A DNA stretch of 64,000 nt from Caballeronia humi (GCF_001544475.1 NZ_FCNW02000012.1:62001-126000), one strand, 5' to 3'. Numbered from the stretch's first letter, positions 17,561 to 27,237 are shown. Made by a program: numbers and translations. The notes: a model not told the origin generated them from the letters alone.

Positions 17561-18838
17561 ATGCTCACCCGTAACGATCAGGCGAAGCAATCCGCTGCAT
17601 CGTCGTCATCCGCTTCGGCAGCGGCGCCTCGTGCGCGCATCCCGGTCCTCTTCCACATCGTCGATTTCGGCGACGGCGGCATCGAGTCCGCGCTGATCTC
17701 GTGGCTGCGCGTCTTCGATCGCAAGCGCTTCGCGGTCACGCTCTCGGTGATGTTCACGTCGCCCGCGTACGAGACGCGCTTCAAGGCGCTCATCCCCGCC
17801 GACGTCCCCATCGAGATCCTCGCCGACAAGCCCTGGCTCAACTACTTCCAGATGCGCCGTTACGCGAAGCGCCTGTCGAAGCTCGGCCGCGTGGGCCGCG
17901 ACGTATTCAATACGCTCGTCGTGCGGCCCTACGTGAAGGAGCGCCTTGCCGCGCTCGCACGGCGCTTCCACATCATCGTCGACTTCGACATGTCCCTGCG
18001 CCGCATGGCGGGCGAATTCGATGTCGCGTGGCTCGGCGTCAATCATTTCAGCTTCGACGCGCGGCTCGGTTCGCGGCCGCGCAAGCGCAGGCGGCTGATG
18101 ACGCAGTTCGCGCGCTATGACAGCATCGCCGCACTCAACCAGCACATGGCCGACGAAGCCGCCGTGATGTTCGGTGACAACTTGCGCAACGTGTTTGTGC
18201 TGCCGAATGCGATCGACATCGCGCGGATTCGCGAGCGCGCGTCGATCGTCGAGGCGCGGCCTTGCAGCGCGCCGTACATCGTGTCGGTCGCGCGGCTCGA
18301 TGAAGTGCAGAAGGACCATCGCACGCTGCTGCGCGCGTATGCGCGGCTCGTGCGCGAGCGGACTGTGGCGGAAGACCTCGTGATCGTCGGCGATGGCGCG
18401 AATCGCGGCGAACTCGAAGCGCTCGCGAAAGCGCTCGGCATTGCGGCGCGGGTGCATTTTCAGGGGTATCGGAACAATCCGCATCCGCTGATCGCGGGCG
18501 CGCGGATGCATGTGCTCAGTTCGCGCTACGAGGGCCTGCCGATGGTGCTGCTCGAAGCGCTCGCGCTCGGAAAGGCAGTGGTCGCGAGCGATTGCCCGAC
18601 CGGGCCGCGCGAGATGCTGGATGAGGGGCGCTATGGTTTGCTCGTCCCGGTCGGGGACGAAGCAACGCTTTCAGATGCAATCTGGCGCGTGCTGTCCGAC
18701 GATGCACTGCGTGACGGCCTGAAGCAGCGCTCGCATGAACGCGCGACGTTTTACGGCATCGAGGCGAGCAATGTGCGGCTCGACGAGTGTTTGTCGGGGA
18801 TGCTGGCGAGGCGGATCAAGGCGATGGCGTCGGCCTGA
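17561..18838 (+). CDS. Glycosyltransferase family 4 protein
   Basis: This protein of about 425 residues has a GT-B fold and probably transfers a nucleotide-activated sugar in envelope glycan synthesis. The C-terminal donor-binding half contains VSVARLDEVQKDHRTLLRAYA, VIVGDGANRGELEALAKALG and the EX7E-type motif SRYEGLPMVLLEALALGKAV. The N-terminal start is uncertain. The same frame is open back to ATGs at 17498 and 17477, and none has a good ribosome site. I took the last ATG before conserved sequence. It converges on waaA with stops almost touching (18838/18840), and its location suggests a role in LPS core assembly. The substrate is unknown. Confidence 0.85.
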   Translation: MLTRNDQAKQSAASSSSASAAAPRARIPVLFHIVDFGDGGIESALISWLRVFDRKRFAVTLSVMFTSPAYETRFKALIPADVPIEILADKPWLNYFQMRRYAKRLSKLGRVGRDVFNTLVVRPYVKERLAALARRFHIIVDFDMSLRRMAGEFDVAWLGVNHFSFDARLGSRPRKRRRLMTQFARYDSIAALNQHMADEAAVMFGDNLRNVFVLPNAIDIARIRERASIVEARPCSAPYIVSVARLDEVQKDHRTLLRAYARLVRERTVAEDLVIVGDGANRGELEALAKALGIAARVHFQGYRNNPHPLIAGARMHVLSSRYEGLPMVLLEALALGKAVVASDCPTGPREMLDEGRYGLLVPVGDEATLSDAIWRVLSDDALRDGLKQRSHERATFYGIEASNVRLDECLSGMLARRIKAMASA

Positions 18839-18839
18839 A

Positions 18840-20162
18840 TCACTTCGCCGCGTCCTCCTGCGTTTCCAGCAACGCTCCCAACACTCCCACCGTCCTTTGC
18901 GTCGCGCCCTTGTGCCGCGCCGCGAACGCCGATGCCGCCGCGCTCATCGCGAGCCGCCGCGGCTTGTCGCCGAACAGCTCGCGAAGACTCCGCGCAAGCC
19001 CTTGCGGATCATCGACCCGCAGCGCAGCCCCCGCCGCAATCGCATCCTGAGTGGCCTGCGTGAAGTTGAACGTATGCGGCCCGATCAGCACCGGCACGCC
19101 TTCCGCACACGCCTCGATCAGATTCTGCCCGCCGAGCGGCAACAGACTCCCGCCGATGAACGCCAGATCGGCCGCCGCATAGTAAGCGCCGAGTTCGCCC
19201 ATCGAATCGCCGAGCAGCACCTGCACGCTCGACGGCAACGGCCGCGCCGCATCCACCCCCGATCCCGCCGCCAACGCCTTCGGCGCCCACGCCGAACGCC
19301 GCACGCACGACATCCCCACGCTCGCCACGAGCGCCGCGACTTCATCGAAACGTTGCGGATGGCGCGGCACGAGAATCAGGAGCGCATTCGGCACGTCGAG
19401 CGCGGCGAACGCCTGCAACACGAGCACCTCCTCGCCTTCGCGCGTGCTCGCCGCGACCCACACCGGCCGCTCGCCGATCGTCGCGCGCCACGCATGACCG
19501 CGCGCTTCCAGCTCGGGCGGTGCGCTCATGTCGAACTTGAGGTTGCCGAGCACGGCGACATTGCGCGCGCCGAGCGCCGTCAGCCGCTCCGCATCCGATG
19601 GGCTCTGCGCGAGCACACGCGCAAAGCCGCCGAACACCTCGCGCGTCGCGCTGCCGAATTTCGCCGCGCGCCGGTACGAACGCTCCGACATCCGCGCGTT
19701 CGTCAGCACGAGCGGCATGTCGGCGCGCTTGCATTCGTCGATGAGCGTAGGCCACACCTCGGTTTCCATGACGATGCCGAGCGTCGGCCGCCATGCGCGC
19801 AAAAAGCGCCGCACGAGATGCGGCAGATCGTAGGGGAGATAGCTGCGCAGCACGCGATCGCCGAAAAGCTGCTCGCCGGTCGCGCGGCCGCTCGGCGTCA
19901 TGTGCGTGAGCAGGATGCGCGCTTCGGGATGCGCTTTCATCAACGCGTCGATCAGCGGTTGCGCCGCGCGCGTCTCGCCGACCGACACCGCGTGCACCCA
20001 GATGAGCGGCGCGAGATCGTCGGCGCGCCGCCCGGGGCCGCGGCCAAAACGCTCGGCGATATGCTCGCGATACCCGCGCTCCTTACGCGAGCGGATCAGA
20101 AGACGCAGCACCGCGAGCGGCGCGACGATCCACCATAGCGCGCGATAGATCGGCCTCAGCAT
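18840..20162 (-). CDS. waaA: 3-deoxy-D-manno-octulosonic acid (Kdo) transferase
   Basis: This 440-residue inner-membrane-anchored GT30 enzyme transfers Kdo from CMP-Kdo to lipid A precursor. It has an N-terminal hydrophobic anchor (ALWWIVAPLAVLRLLIRSRK), then IWVHAVSVGETRAAQPLIDAL, LTHMTPSGRATGEQLFGD and ETEVWPTLI, all diagnostic of WaaA/KdtA. The donor half contains STREGEEVLVLQAF and LLPLGGQNLIEAC. It is the most downstream member of a minus-strand block with kdoO and waaC, 28 bases beyond the kdoO stop. Confidence 0.95.
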   Translation of the reverse strand: MLRPIYRALWWIVAPLAVLRLLIRSRKERGYREHIAERFGRGPGRRADDLAPLIWVHAVSVGETRAAQPLIDALMKAHPEARILLTHMTPSGRATGEQLFGDRVLRSYLPYDLPHLVRRFLRAWRPTLGIVMETEVWPTLIDECKRADMPLVLTNARMSERSYRRAAKFGSATREVFGGFARVLAQSPSDAERLTALGARNVAVLGNLKFDMSAPPELEARGHAWRATIGERPVWVAASTREGEEVLVLQAFAALDVPNALLILVPRHPQRFDEVAALVASVGMSCVRRSAWAPKALAAGSGVDAARPLPSSVQVLLGDSMGELGAYYAAADLAFIGGSLLPLGGQNLIEACAEGVPVLIGPHTFNFTQATQDAIAAGAALRVDDPQGLARSLRELFGDKPRRLAMSAAASAFAARHKGATQRTVGVLGALLETQEDAAK

Positions 20163-20190
20163 GCGCGCCCCCGCACGTGGCGAGCGGCGC

Positions 20191-21075
20191 TCAAACGAGT
20201 GCCCTGCCCTTCAGGCGCTGCAGGATGCCGAGCGGCGCGCAATCGGGCTGCGCCATCGCATCGACGGGGAGGAAGAAGGTCTGCTCGAGCATGTACTGCC
20301 CGGACATCACCGCGTGCGACGTCTGGTCGGAGAAGCACACCCACACGCAGCCCGGCGGAAACGGCATCTTCTCCTGCGGCGCGGCCTTCTGATAGTCGAG
20401 GTCGGCCTTCATCGCGTCATGCAGATGCAGCATCAGGTGATCGTAGTCGCTGCGCGGCGTCTTCGTGATGTGCAGCAGGTTCATGAGCCACGCGGCGCCG
20501 GGCATCTGCGGCTTGATCGCCGGCAGGAAGCGCTTCGCCATGTCCTCGAACGGTTCGCCCACGCGCCACACACGCGGCGCGCCGTGCGGATTCACGTTCG
20601 TGAACACGCGCAGGATGCGCTCGCCGTAGTTCGGCCGCGACGGAAACGCATCGACGTGCAGGCGGCTGTCGTCCTTGCGCCACGACGTTTCGCGCGTCTC
20701 GACCTGATGCAGGCGCAGGCTCGTCGGCGCGACGCGCAACTTGCCGTTGTATTCGGGGAAAAGCCCGTCGACGAGCGAGCGCGCGTTCGCCTGATAGCGC
20801 GCGACCAGCGCACGCACCGCCGACTGCATGACGGCGTCTCCCAGCACGCCCGCGAGCGCGCCGCCGTTCGGCGCCAGGCTGATGTTCTTGCGCTTGGGAT
20901 CGGCGATCTTCGGATCGAGCAGCGCTTTCTCGCCGCCTTCGATGGCGAAGCGCAGATTCGGGAAGTACAGCACCTTGCCGCGCTCGACGCCCGCGACGAG
21001 CGTCTCACGCGGCACGGAGAGGTCTTTGCCCTGCCAGTCGCACGAAGCGACTTCGATGATTTGAGATTCGGTCAT
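20191..21075 (-). CDS. kdoO: Kdo hydroxylase, Fe(II)/2-oxoglutarate-dependent (Kdo to Ko)
   Basis: This 294-residue cytoplasmic enzyme is predicted to hydroxylate C3 of the lipid-A-attached Kdo to give D-glycero-D-talo-oct-2-ulosonic acid (Ko). Such a KdoO is known from Burkholderia and Yersinia. Candidate iron ligands are His140 and Asp142 (SRLHVDAFPSRP) and the distal His254 (SDQTSHAVMSGQ), the HxD...H triad of 2-oxoglutarate oxygenases. The C-terminal segment GQYMLEQTFFLPVDAM is characteristic. It sits between waaC and waaA, in line with inner-core modification. The identification rests on family recognition and context, without an alignment. Confidence 0.85.
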   Translation of the reverse strand: MTESQIIEVASCDWQGKDLSVPRETLVAGVERGKVLYFPNLRFAIEGGEKALLDPKIADPKRKNISLAPNGGALAGVLGDAVMQSAVRALVARYQANARSLVDGLFPEYNGKLRVAPTSLRLHQVETRETSWRKDDSRLHVDAFPSRPNYGERILRVFTNVNPHGAPRVWRVGEPFEDMAKRFLPAIKPQMPGAAWLMNLLHITKTPRSDYDHLMLHLHDAMKADLDYQKAAPQEKMPFPPGCVWVCFSDQTSHAVMSGQYMLEQTFFLPVDAMAQPDCAPLGILQRLKGRALV

Positions 21076-21108
21076 GTGCCTTCGATACTCCGATGCGGTG
21101 CCCGCGTG

Positions 21109-22104
21109 TCACAGCAACCCGAAGCCCGCGAGCGCCGCCTTCACTTCGGCGAGCGTCGGATGATGGTTCGCCTGGCCGAGATTGATGACCTGCGGCGACC
21201 AGTAGCCGCCCGTGCGCCAGGCGGTCGAGAAATTGTACAACTCGACCGTCGGCCGCTTCAGCGCGGCGGCGATGTGCACGAGGCCGGTATCGACGCCGAC
21301 CGTCGCCGCCGCGCCGTCGATCAGGCCGACCACCGCCGGCAGCGACAGCTTCGGCGGCACGATCGCCGCCGCGCCGAATTCCTTCGCGAGCTTCTCGCTG
21401 GTCGCGCGTTCGGTCTCGCTGCCCCACGGCAGGACGATCGACGCGCCGCGCCGCACCAAGGACTGCCCGAGCTCGATCCACGCGGCGTCGGGCCATTGCT
21501 TGTCGGCGCGGGAAGTTGCGTGCACGAATACGACATACGGCACCGGCAGGTTCAGGCCAGTCTGCGACAACGCCAGCGCGGCGCGCTTCGTGTCGAGGCC
21601 GAAGTCGATGTCGTCGGTGGGTTGCGGCGCTGGCAGGTCAAGCGCCGCCGCAACGAGCTGCCGCGTGCGTTCGACGACGTGCGTGCGCGATTCAATGGGC
21701 ACGCGCCGGTCATAGAAAAAGCGCACCGGCCATTCGAAGCCCGCGCCTTCGGTGCGGTTCGCGAGCCCGGTGAGCGGCCCGCGCGCCCAGCTCGCCACCC
21801 ACGCCGTCTTGATGAGCCCCTGGCAGTCGATCACGAGGTCGTACTTCTCCGCTTCCAGTTCGCGCCGGAACTTGCCGATCTCACCCCAGTTCGCGGCCGA
21901 AAACCAGCGCTTGCGCCAGCGGCGCAGGGAAAACGGAATCGCGCGGCGCACGCCGTCGACGAGTTCGACGAGACTCGCGAAACTCTCCTCGACCAGCCAG
22001 TCGATCTGCGCGTCGGGGTATCGGCGGCGGATGTCGGCGATGACCGGCATGTTGTGGACGACGTCGCCAAGCGACGACACCCGGACAATCAAGATCTTTT
22101 GCAC
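21109..22104 (-). CDS. waaC: Lipopolysaccharide heptosyltransferase I
   Basis: This 331-residue GT9 enzyme adds the first L,D-heptose to Kdo2-lipid A. The N-terminus MQKILIVRVSSLGDVVHNMPVI is typical. The C-terminal ADP-heptose-binding part shows VHATSRADKQWPD, VGVDTGLVHIAAALKRPTV and LYNFSTAWRTGGYW. It reads in the same direction as kdoO and waaA, separated from manB by a terminator hairpin. Confidence 0.95.
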   Translation of the reverse strand: MQKILIVRVSSLGDVVHNMPVIADIRRRYPDAQIDWLVEESFASLVELVDGVRRAIPFSLRRWRKRWFSAANWGEIGKFRRELEAEKYDLVIDCQGLIKTAWVASWARGPLTGLANRTEGAGFEWPVRFFYDRRVPIESRTHVVERTRQLVAAALDLPAPQPTDDIDFGLDTKRAALALSQTGLNLPVPYVVFVHATSRADKQWPDAAWIELGQSLVRRGASIVLPWGSETERATSEKLAKEFGAAAIVPPKLSLPAVVGLIDGAAATVGVDTGLVHIAAALKRPTVELYNFSTAWRTGGYWSPQVINLGQANHHPTLAEVKAALAGFGLL

Positions 22105-22196
22105 GCTGTGGACGATGAGCGCCGCACGTCGGCGCGGCGCGTGGACAAAATGAGATGGGCGATTTTAGCGCGGCCGGGATGCAGCGGCGCCATAAA

Positions 22197-22229
22197 AAAC
22201 GGCGCGGTTCCGGGGGAACCGCGCCGTTT
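22197..22229 (-). terminator. Terminator after the phosphomannomutase gene
   Basis: A perfect 15 bp inverted repeat (AAACGGCGCGGTTCC, 22197-22211, with 22215-22229) has a three-base loop. On the minus strand it follows the manB stop by 25 bases and is succeeded by a T run (complement of the A run at 22193-22199). Confidence 0.85.
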
Positions 22230-22253
22230 CTTCACATCGAACAATTAAAACGG

Positions 22254-23660
22254 TCAGAACGGCAGCTTCGCGTCCGCCTTCTCCGCGAGAATCACGCGGC
22301 GGAAGTCTTCCTGGATGCGCTTGAGCGCTTCCTCGCTGTCCGCCTCGAAGCGCATCACGACGACCGGCGTCGTATTCGACGAACGCGCGAGGCCGAAGCC
22401 GTCCGGATACTCGACGCGCAGGCCGTCGATGGTCAGCACGTCGTCGGCGCCGGTGAATTTCGCCGATTTCTGCAGGCGCGCGATCAGTTCGAAGTTCTCG
22501 CCTTCGTTCAGCTTCAGTTGCAGTTCGGGCGTCGAGAGCGAGTTCGGCAGGTCGTTCAGCAGCTTGCTCGGATCGGCTACACGCGAGATGATTTCGAGCA
22601 TCCGCGCGCCGGTGTAGAGACCGTCGTCGAAGCCGTACCAGCGGTCCTTGAAGAACACGTGGCCGCTCATTTCGCCCGCGAGCGGCGCGCCGGTTTCGCG
22701 CAGCTTCGCCTTCACGAGCGAGTGGCCGGTCTTCCACATCACCGGTTCGCCGCCCTGGTCGCGTACCCACTTCGCGAGATTACGCGTGCACTTCACGTCG
22801 TAGATGATCTGGCCGCCCTTGTTGCGCGACAGCACTTCCTGCGCGAACAGCATCAACTGGCGATCCGGATAGATGATCTCGCCATCTTTCGTGACGACTC
22901 CCAGACGGTCGCCGTCGCCGTCGAAGGCGAAGCCGATTTCGGCGTCGGTTTCCTTCAGGGCCTTGATGACATCCTGCAGGTTCTCGGCATGCGCCGGGTC
23001 CGGGTGGTGATTCGGGAAGTTGCCGTCGATGTCCGTGAACAACTCCACGAGTTCGCAGCCGAGCGCCTTGAAAAGACGCGGCGCGAGCCCGCCCGCGACG
23101 CCGTTGCCCGTGTCGATCACGATCTTCATCGGGCGCACCGGCTTTACGTCGCTCACGATGCGGTCCAGATAAACCTGCGAAATGTCGTACTCGGTGTACG
23201 TGCCTTCACCTTCCGTGAAGTCCTCGTCGACGATGCGCTTGTATAGCTCCTGAATCTGGTCGCCGTAGATCGCCGCGCCGCGCAGGACCATCTTGAAACC
23301 GTTATAGTCCGGCGGATTGTGGCTGCCCGTCACGACGATGCACGAATCGACGCGGCGCTCGCCCGAGGGCAATTGCAGCGGCACGCTCGCGGCGAAATAA
23401 CCGACGGGCGTGGGCACCATGCCGACATCGACGACATCGACGCCCGCTTGTCGCAGGCCGTCGGCGAGCGCGCCGACGAGTTCCGGGCCCGACAGGCGCC
23501 CATCGCGCGCGACGACGGCGGAGTCGCCGCCCTGCTTCCTGATCTCGCTACCGAAGGCGCGGCCGATGCTGCGCGCGACGTCCGCATCGACCGTCTTGCC
23601 GACGATGCCACGGATGTCGTACGCCTTGAAGATGGATTGGGAAATCTGTGACTGGCTCAT
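22254..23660 (-). CDS. manB: Phosphomannomutase/phosphoglucomutase
   Basis: This 468-residue alpha-D-phosphohexomutase interconverts 6-phospho and 1-phospho forms of mannose and glucose. It supplies mannose-1-phosphate for GDP-mannose and glucose-1-phosphate for UDP-glucose. The catalytic phosphoserine loop is VTGSHNPPDYNG, the metal loop is FAFDGDGDRLG, the sugar-specificity loop is GEMSGHVFFKD, and the C-terminal phosphate-binding part is RSSNTTPVVVMRFE. It resembles the Pseudomonas AlgC type. It links to manC, gmd, fcl and galU elsewhere in the window. Confidence 0.92.
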   Translation of the reverse strand: MSQSQISQSIFKAYDIRGIVGKTVDADVARSIGRAFGSEIRKQGGDSAVVARDGRLSGPELVGALADGLRQAGVDVVDVGMVPTPVGYFAASVPLQLPSGERRVDSCIVVTGSHNPPDYNGFKMVLRGAAIYGDQIQELYKRIVDEDFTEGEGTYTEYDISQVYLDRIVSDVKPVRPMKIVIDTGNGVAGGLAPRLFKALGCELVELFTDIDGNFPNHHPDPAHAENLQDVIKALKETDAEIGFAFDGDGDRLGVVTKDGEIIYPDRQLMLFAQEVLSRNKGGQIIYDVKCTRNLAKWVRDQGGEPVMWKTGHSLVKAKLRETGAPLAGEMSGHVFFKDRWYGFDDGLYTGARMLEIISRVADPSKLLNDLPNSLSTPELQLKLNEGENFELIARLQKSAKFTGADDVLTIDGLRVEYPDGFGLARSSNTTPVVVMRFEADSEEALKRIQEDFRRVILAEKADAKLPF

Positions 23661-24042
23661 GGAATGGCTACCTGTCTATTTGTTGATGGATTCTCGGCGA
23701 TGCAGCCAGCGGGCTTGCAGGTCGTGACCGACGGACATGCACGCGAACGAGCGTCACGCGTGCGGGCAACTTCGAAAGCAACGATGTTGCATGGGCCAAG
23801 CAGCTTCGCGTCCGGGCCGCGCCTTCGATGGGAGCGATCCCGTTCACACTTATAATCGCAGTCTTTCAGCAGTTTCCTAGCAAATTCCTGCGCAAACATT
23901 CTAATCCAATGCCTCGCCGCCCCTTAGCCTCGAATGCACGAAATGCGGCGCCTGAGCGGTCAAACGCACATTCTTCCTGCCACGACTCGCTCATTGCATC
24001 GGGTGATCGAACCACGCCAGCACATCGCGTGCCCGGTCCCGC
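23661..24042. promoter_or_regulatory. Divergent promoter region between manB and the flippase operon
   Basis: This 382 bp non-coding stretch separates two divergent units and must hold promoters for both. A TATAAT box at 23851-23856 reads towards the flippase, but its -35 partner is not convincing. I see no operator dyad or leader gene. Confidence 0.4.
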
Positions 24043-25299
24043 ATGCTGAGTCGCATCGGCAATCGCGATGTCGCGAAGGCGCTCGCGAATATCGTCTGGC
24101 TCGGGCTCGAACGCGTGACGCAGATCGTCGTCGCGATCGTCATCAGTGGGCTGCTTGCGCGTTATTTCGGCCCCGACGCGTTCGGCAAGTGGCAGTACGC
24201 GAACACGCTGCTGCTCGTGCTCGCGCCGATGACCTGGGTGTGCGGCGCCGAAATCCTCGTGCCGACCATCGTCCACCGGCCGGCGGGCGAAGTCGGCCGG
24301 GTGCTCGGCAGCGCGTTCGTGTTGCGCATGGCCGTGTCCGTGCTCGCGCTCGTCGCGACGTGGGCGTGGATCGCGTTCGGCCATCTCGATGCGCTCGTCG
24401 GCGCAATGCTCGCCGGGCTCGCCGTGACGATGCTGTTTCGCGAGCCGCTCGTCGGCGTGATCAACGCCTGGCTCCAGAGCATGACCTACAGCAAGCCGCA
24501 ACTCGCGGCGAGCATGTTCACGGCGCTTGTAAAGGCCGCGCTCGTCTATGCGTTCGTGCGGGCGAGTGCGGGTTTCGCGAGCTTCGGCTGGCTGTGGGCG
24601 CTGGAAGCGGCCGCGATCGCGGGCTTGCTGCTGCATTACTACAGAAAGCGCCACGGCGGCACGCTCGGCTGGGAGTTCGACGGGCGCCTCTTTCGCCAGT
24701 TCGCGAGCGCGGGCACAGTGTTCTGGATCGGCCTCGTGTGCATGTATCTGTTCCTTAAACTCGATCGCCTGATGCTCGAACGCTTCATCTCGTTCGCCGA
24801 TCTCGGGCGCTATTCGGCCGCGCAGCAGTTGAACGAAAACTGGATCACGCTCGCGCTGATGCTCGCGCAGACCATCGCGCCGGCCTTCGTCTATCGCGTG
24901 CAGGACACGAAGTTGCTGAAGCGCAACATCATCCGACTCGTCGCGATGACGGCTGCGCTGATGATCGCCGGCGCGATCGTGCTCGACCTGCTCGCGGGTT
25001 TCATCATCACGCGCGTGTTCGGGCCGGATTACGAAGGCGCGATCGATATTTTCCGCTGGGCAGTGTGGCTCTCGGTCCCGGCGGGTATCGAAGCGATCGG
25101 CAATCTCGTCGTGCTGAAATATCAGGCCAAGTTCGTGTTGCTCACAAAGTGGCTGCTCGCGCTCGCGGTGGCGTTCGTCGTCGACTGGATCGCGATTCCG
25201 CACCTCGGCGGACATGGTGCGCTGATTGGCCTGGCGGTGGGCTATCTCGCGGCGGCGAGCGTCAATCTCTACTACATCCGCTACAGGCTGAGCGCATGA
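24043..25299 (+). CDS. Oligosaccharide flippase (Wzx/PST family)
   Basis: This 418-residue integral membrane protein has about 12 predicted helices. The amphipathic N-terminus is VAKALANIVWLGLERVTQIVVAIVISGLLARYFGPDAFGKWQYA, shown here in parts as VAKALANIVWLGLE and LLARYFGPDAFGKWQYA. The PST-type pattern LARYxGPxxFGxxxYA is typical of Wzx flippases, which turn undecaprenyl-linked repeat units to the periplasm. It heads a plus-strand run and overlaps the next gene by four bases (ATGA). Which glycan it moves is unknown, as a second flippase lies at 31761-33011. Confidence 0.88.
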   Translation: MLSRIGNRDVAKALANIVWLGLERVTQIVVAIVISGLLARYFGPDAFGKWQYANTLLLVLAPMTWVCGAEILVPTIVHRPAGEVGRVLGSAFVLRMAVSVLALVATWAWIAFGHLDALVGAMLAGLAVTMLFREPLVGVINAWLQSMTYSKPQLAASMFTALVKAALVYAFVRASAGFASFGWLWALEAAAIAGLLLHYYRKRHGGTLGWEFDGRLFRQFASAGTVFWIGLVCMYLFLKLDRLMLERFISFADLGRYSAAQQLNENWITLALMLAQTIAPAFVYRVQDTKLLKRNIIRLVAMTAALMIAGAIVLDLLAGFIITRVFGPDYEGAIDIFRWAVWLSVPAGIEAIGNLVVLKYQAKFVLLTKWLLALAVAFVVDWIAIPHLGGHGALIGLAVGYLAAASVNLYYIRYRLSA

Positions 25300-26078
25300 A
25301 CGACGTCGCGATCCTGCTTCCCGCGTTCAACGGACAAGCCGAACTCGAACGCACGCTCGCGTCGTTCCGCGAGGAATCGAGCGTGCGCGTGCTGATCGTC
25401 GATGACGGCAGCACGCCGCCGATCGTCGCGCCATCGATGCGCGGACTCGACATCGAAGTCCTGCGTCTGCCGGCGAATGGCGGCATCGAGCGCGCGCTGG
25501 CCGCGGGCATCGATGCGCTTGCCGCACGCGGCATCCGCTACGCGGCACGCATCGACGCCGGCGATCTCGCGACGCCGCAGCGCATCGCGAAACAGCGCGC
25601 GTATATGGAGGCGCATCCGCGCGTCGCTGCGCTCGGCATGTGGACGCACGTAGTGAGCACCGAAGGCGCACCGCTTTTCGACCTCACGCCGCCCGCCGAT
25701 CCCGCCGCGATTCGCCGCGTGATGCTGATGCGCTCGTGCTTCGCGCATCCGTCGATGATGCTGCGCGTCGATGCCGTGCGCGAGGCGGGCAACTATCGCG
25801 CGCAGTATCGCGCGGCGGAAGACCTCGATCTGATCCTGCGCCTGATGCAACGGCACGACTGCGCGAACCTGCCGGAATTCGGCCTTTATTACGAGTCGAA
25901 CGAAGGCGGTATCAGCGCCACGAAACGCCGTACGCAAGTGCTGTCAACGCTGCGCCTGCAACTGCGTTACTTTCGTGCGGGCAACCTCCCCGACTGGATC
26001 GGCGTGGCGAAGAGCGTCGCGCATCTCGTGCTGCCGTATCGCGCGTTGCGTCGTTTGAAGGCGCAACTGCTCCGTTAA
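25296..26078 (+). CDS. Glycosyltransferase family 2 protein
   Basis: This 260-residue GT-A enzyme starts with the typical VAILLPAFNGQAELERTLAS, followed by the nucleotide-binding VLIVDDGSTPP and an acidic metal/donor region at ARIDAGDLATPQRIAKQ. The acceptor-side motif YRAAEDLDLILRLMQR matches the ED-type catalytic base of GT2 enzymes. The C-terminus has a hydrophobic/basic tail that may hold it at the membrane. The start overlaps the flippase stop. The sugar transferred cannot be deduced. Confidence 0.9.
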   Translation: MNDVAILLPAFNGQAELERTLASFREESSVRVLIVDDGSTPPIVAPSMRGLDIEVLRLPANGGIERALAAGIDALAARGIRYAARIDAGDLATPQRIAKQRAYMEAHPRVAALGMWTHVVSTEGAPLFDLTPPADPAAIRRVMLMRSCFAHPSMMLRVDAVREAGNYRAQYRAAEDLDLILRLMQRHDCANLPEFGLYYESNEGGISATKRRTQVLSTLRLQLRYFRAGNLPDWIGVAKSVAHLVLPYRALRRLKAQLLR

Positions 26079-26097
26079 CCCCTTTCTCGCATACCGG

Positions 26098-27237
26098 ATG
26101 ACCGCACAACCCGAACGCCTTCGCATCGCCCTCGTCTGCAACACGGCGTGGGCGATCTACACGTATCGGCGGGGCGTGCTGCGGATGCTGACCGAACGCG
26201 GCGCGGAAGTCACCATCATCGCGCCGCGCGACCGCACGTTCGAACCGCTCATCGCGATGGGATGCCGCTGCGTCGAGTTGCCGGTCGCCTCCAAAGGGAC
26301 CGATCCGCGCGAGGACCTGAAGACGCTCGCCGCGCTCTACCGCGAATACCGCGCGACGCGCCCGCACGTCGTCTTTCACTACACGATCAAGCCGAATATC
26401 TACGGGTCGATCGCGGCGCGGCTCGCGCGCGTGCCGTCGATCGCGGTGACGACCGGGCTCGGCTACGTCTTCATCCAGAAGAGCCGTACGGCGATGGTGG
26501 CAAAACGCCTCTACCGCTTCGCATTTCGCTTTCCGCGCGAAGTGTGGTTCCTCAACCGCGACGATCGCGACGCATTCGCCAGGCAGGATCTGCTCGCGCA
26601 TCCGGATCGCGCGCGCCTGCTGCACGGCGAAGGCGTCGATCTCGACGAATACGCGTTCGAACCGTTGCCCGAGCGCGAGTCGTTCGTGTTCATCCTGATC
26701 GGGCGGCTCCTGTGGGACAAGGGCGTCGCGGAATTCGTGGAAGCTGCGCGGCGTGTGCGCGCAATTTATCCGAACGCACGTTTCCAATTGCTCGGGCCGG
26801 TCGGCGTAGATAACCCGAGCGCGATCTCCCGCACGGAAGTCGACGCGTGGGAGCGCGACAATGTGATCGAATACCTCGGCGAGGCGCATGACGTGCGCCC
26901 TCACATTGCAAACGCCGATTGCGTCGTGTTGCCCTCCTATCGCGAAGGCGTGCCGCGCACCTTGATGGAAGCCTCGGCGATGGGCCGCCCGATCGTCGCG
27001 ACGGACGTCCCCGGCTGCCGCGAAGTGGTCGAGGATGGCGTGACGGGGCTTCTGTGCGAAGCGAAAAACGCGGACAGTCTTGCGCACCAGCTCGAACGCA
27101 TGCTCACGCTCGATGCGCGGCAACGCGCGGAGATGGGCGTGCAGGGCCGCGCCAAGGTCGCCCAAGAATTCGACGAAAACGCCGTCGTCGAGCGATATAA
27201 AGGCACAATACGCGCAATTACCGGCGTTTCACTCTGA
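26098..27237 (+). CDS. Glycosyltransferase family 4 protein (PglA-like)
   Basis: This 379-residue GT-B enzyme has an N-terminal half with RIALVCNTAWAIYTYRRGVL, VFHYTIKPNIYGSIAARL and VTTGLGYVF. These segments are typical of the PglA/WbpH-like subgroup that extends undecaprenyl-linked sugars. The donor site includes FILIGRLLWDKGVAEFVEAA and LPSYREGVPRTLMEASAMGRPIVATD. It sits 20 bases after the GT2 gene and 29 bases before galE, so the set is probably one operon. Confidence 0.9.
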   Translation: MTAQPERLRIALVCNTAWAIYTYRRGVLRMLTERGAEVTIIAPRDRTFEPLIAMGCRCVELPVASKGTDPREDLKTLAALYREYRATRPHVVFHYTIKPNIYGSIAARLARVPSIAVTTGLGYVFIQKSRTAMVAKRLYRFAFRFPREVWFLNRDDRDAFARQDLLAHPDRARLLHGEGVDLDEYAFEPLPERESFVFILIGRLLWDKGVAEFVEAARRVRAIYPNARFQLLGPVGVDNPSAISRTEVDAWERDNVIEYLGEAHDVRPHIANADCVVLPSYREGVPRTLMEASAMGRPIVATDVPGCREVVEDGVTGLLCEAKNADSLAHQLERMLTLDARQRAEMGVQGRAKVAQEFDENAVVERYKGTIRAITGVSL

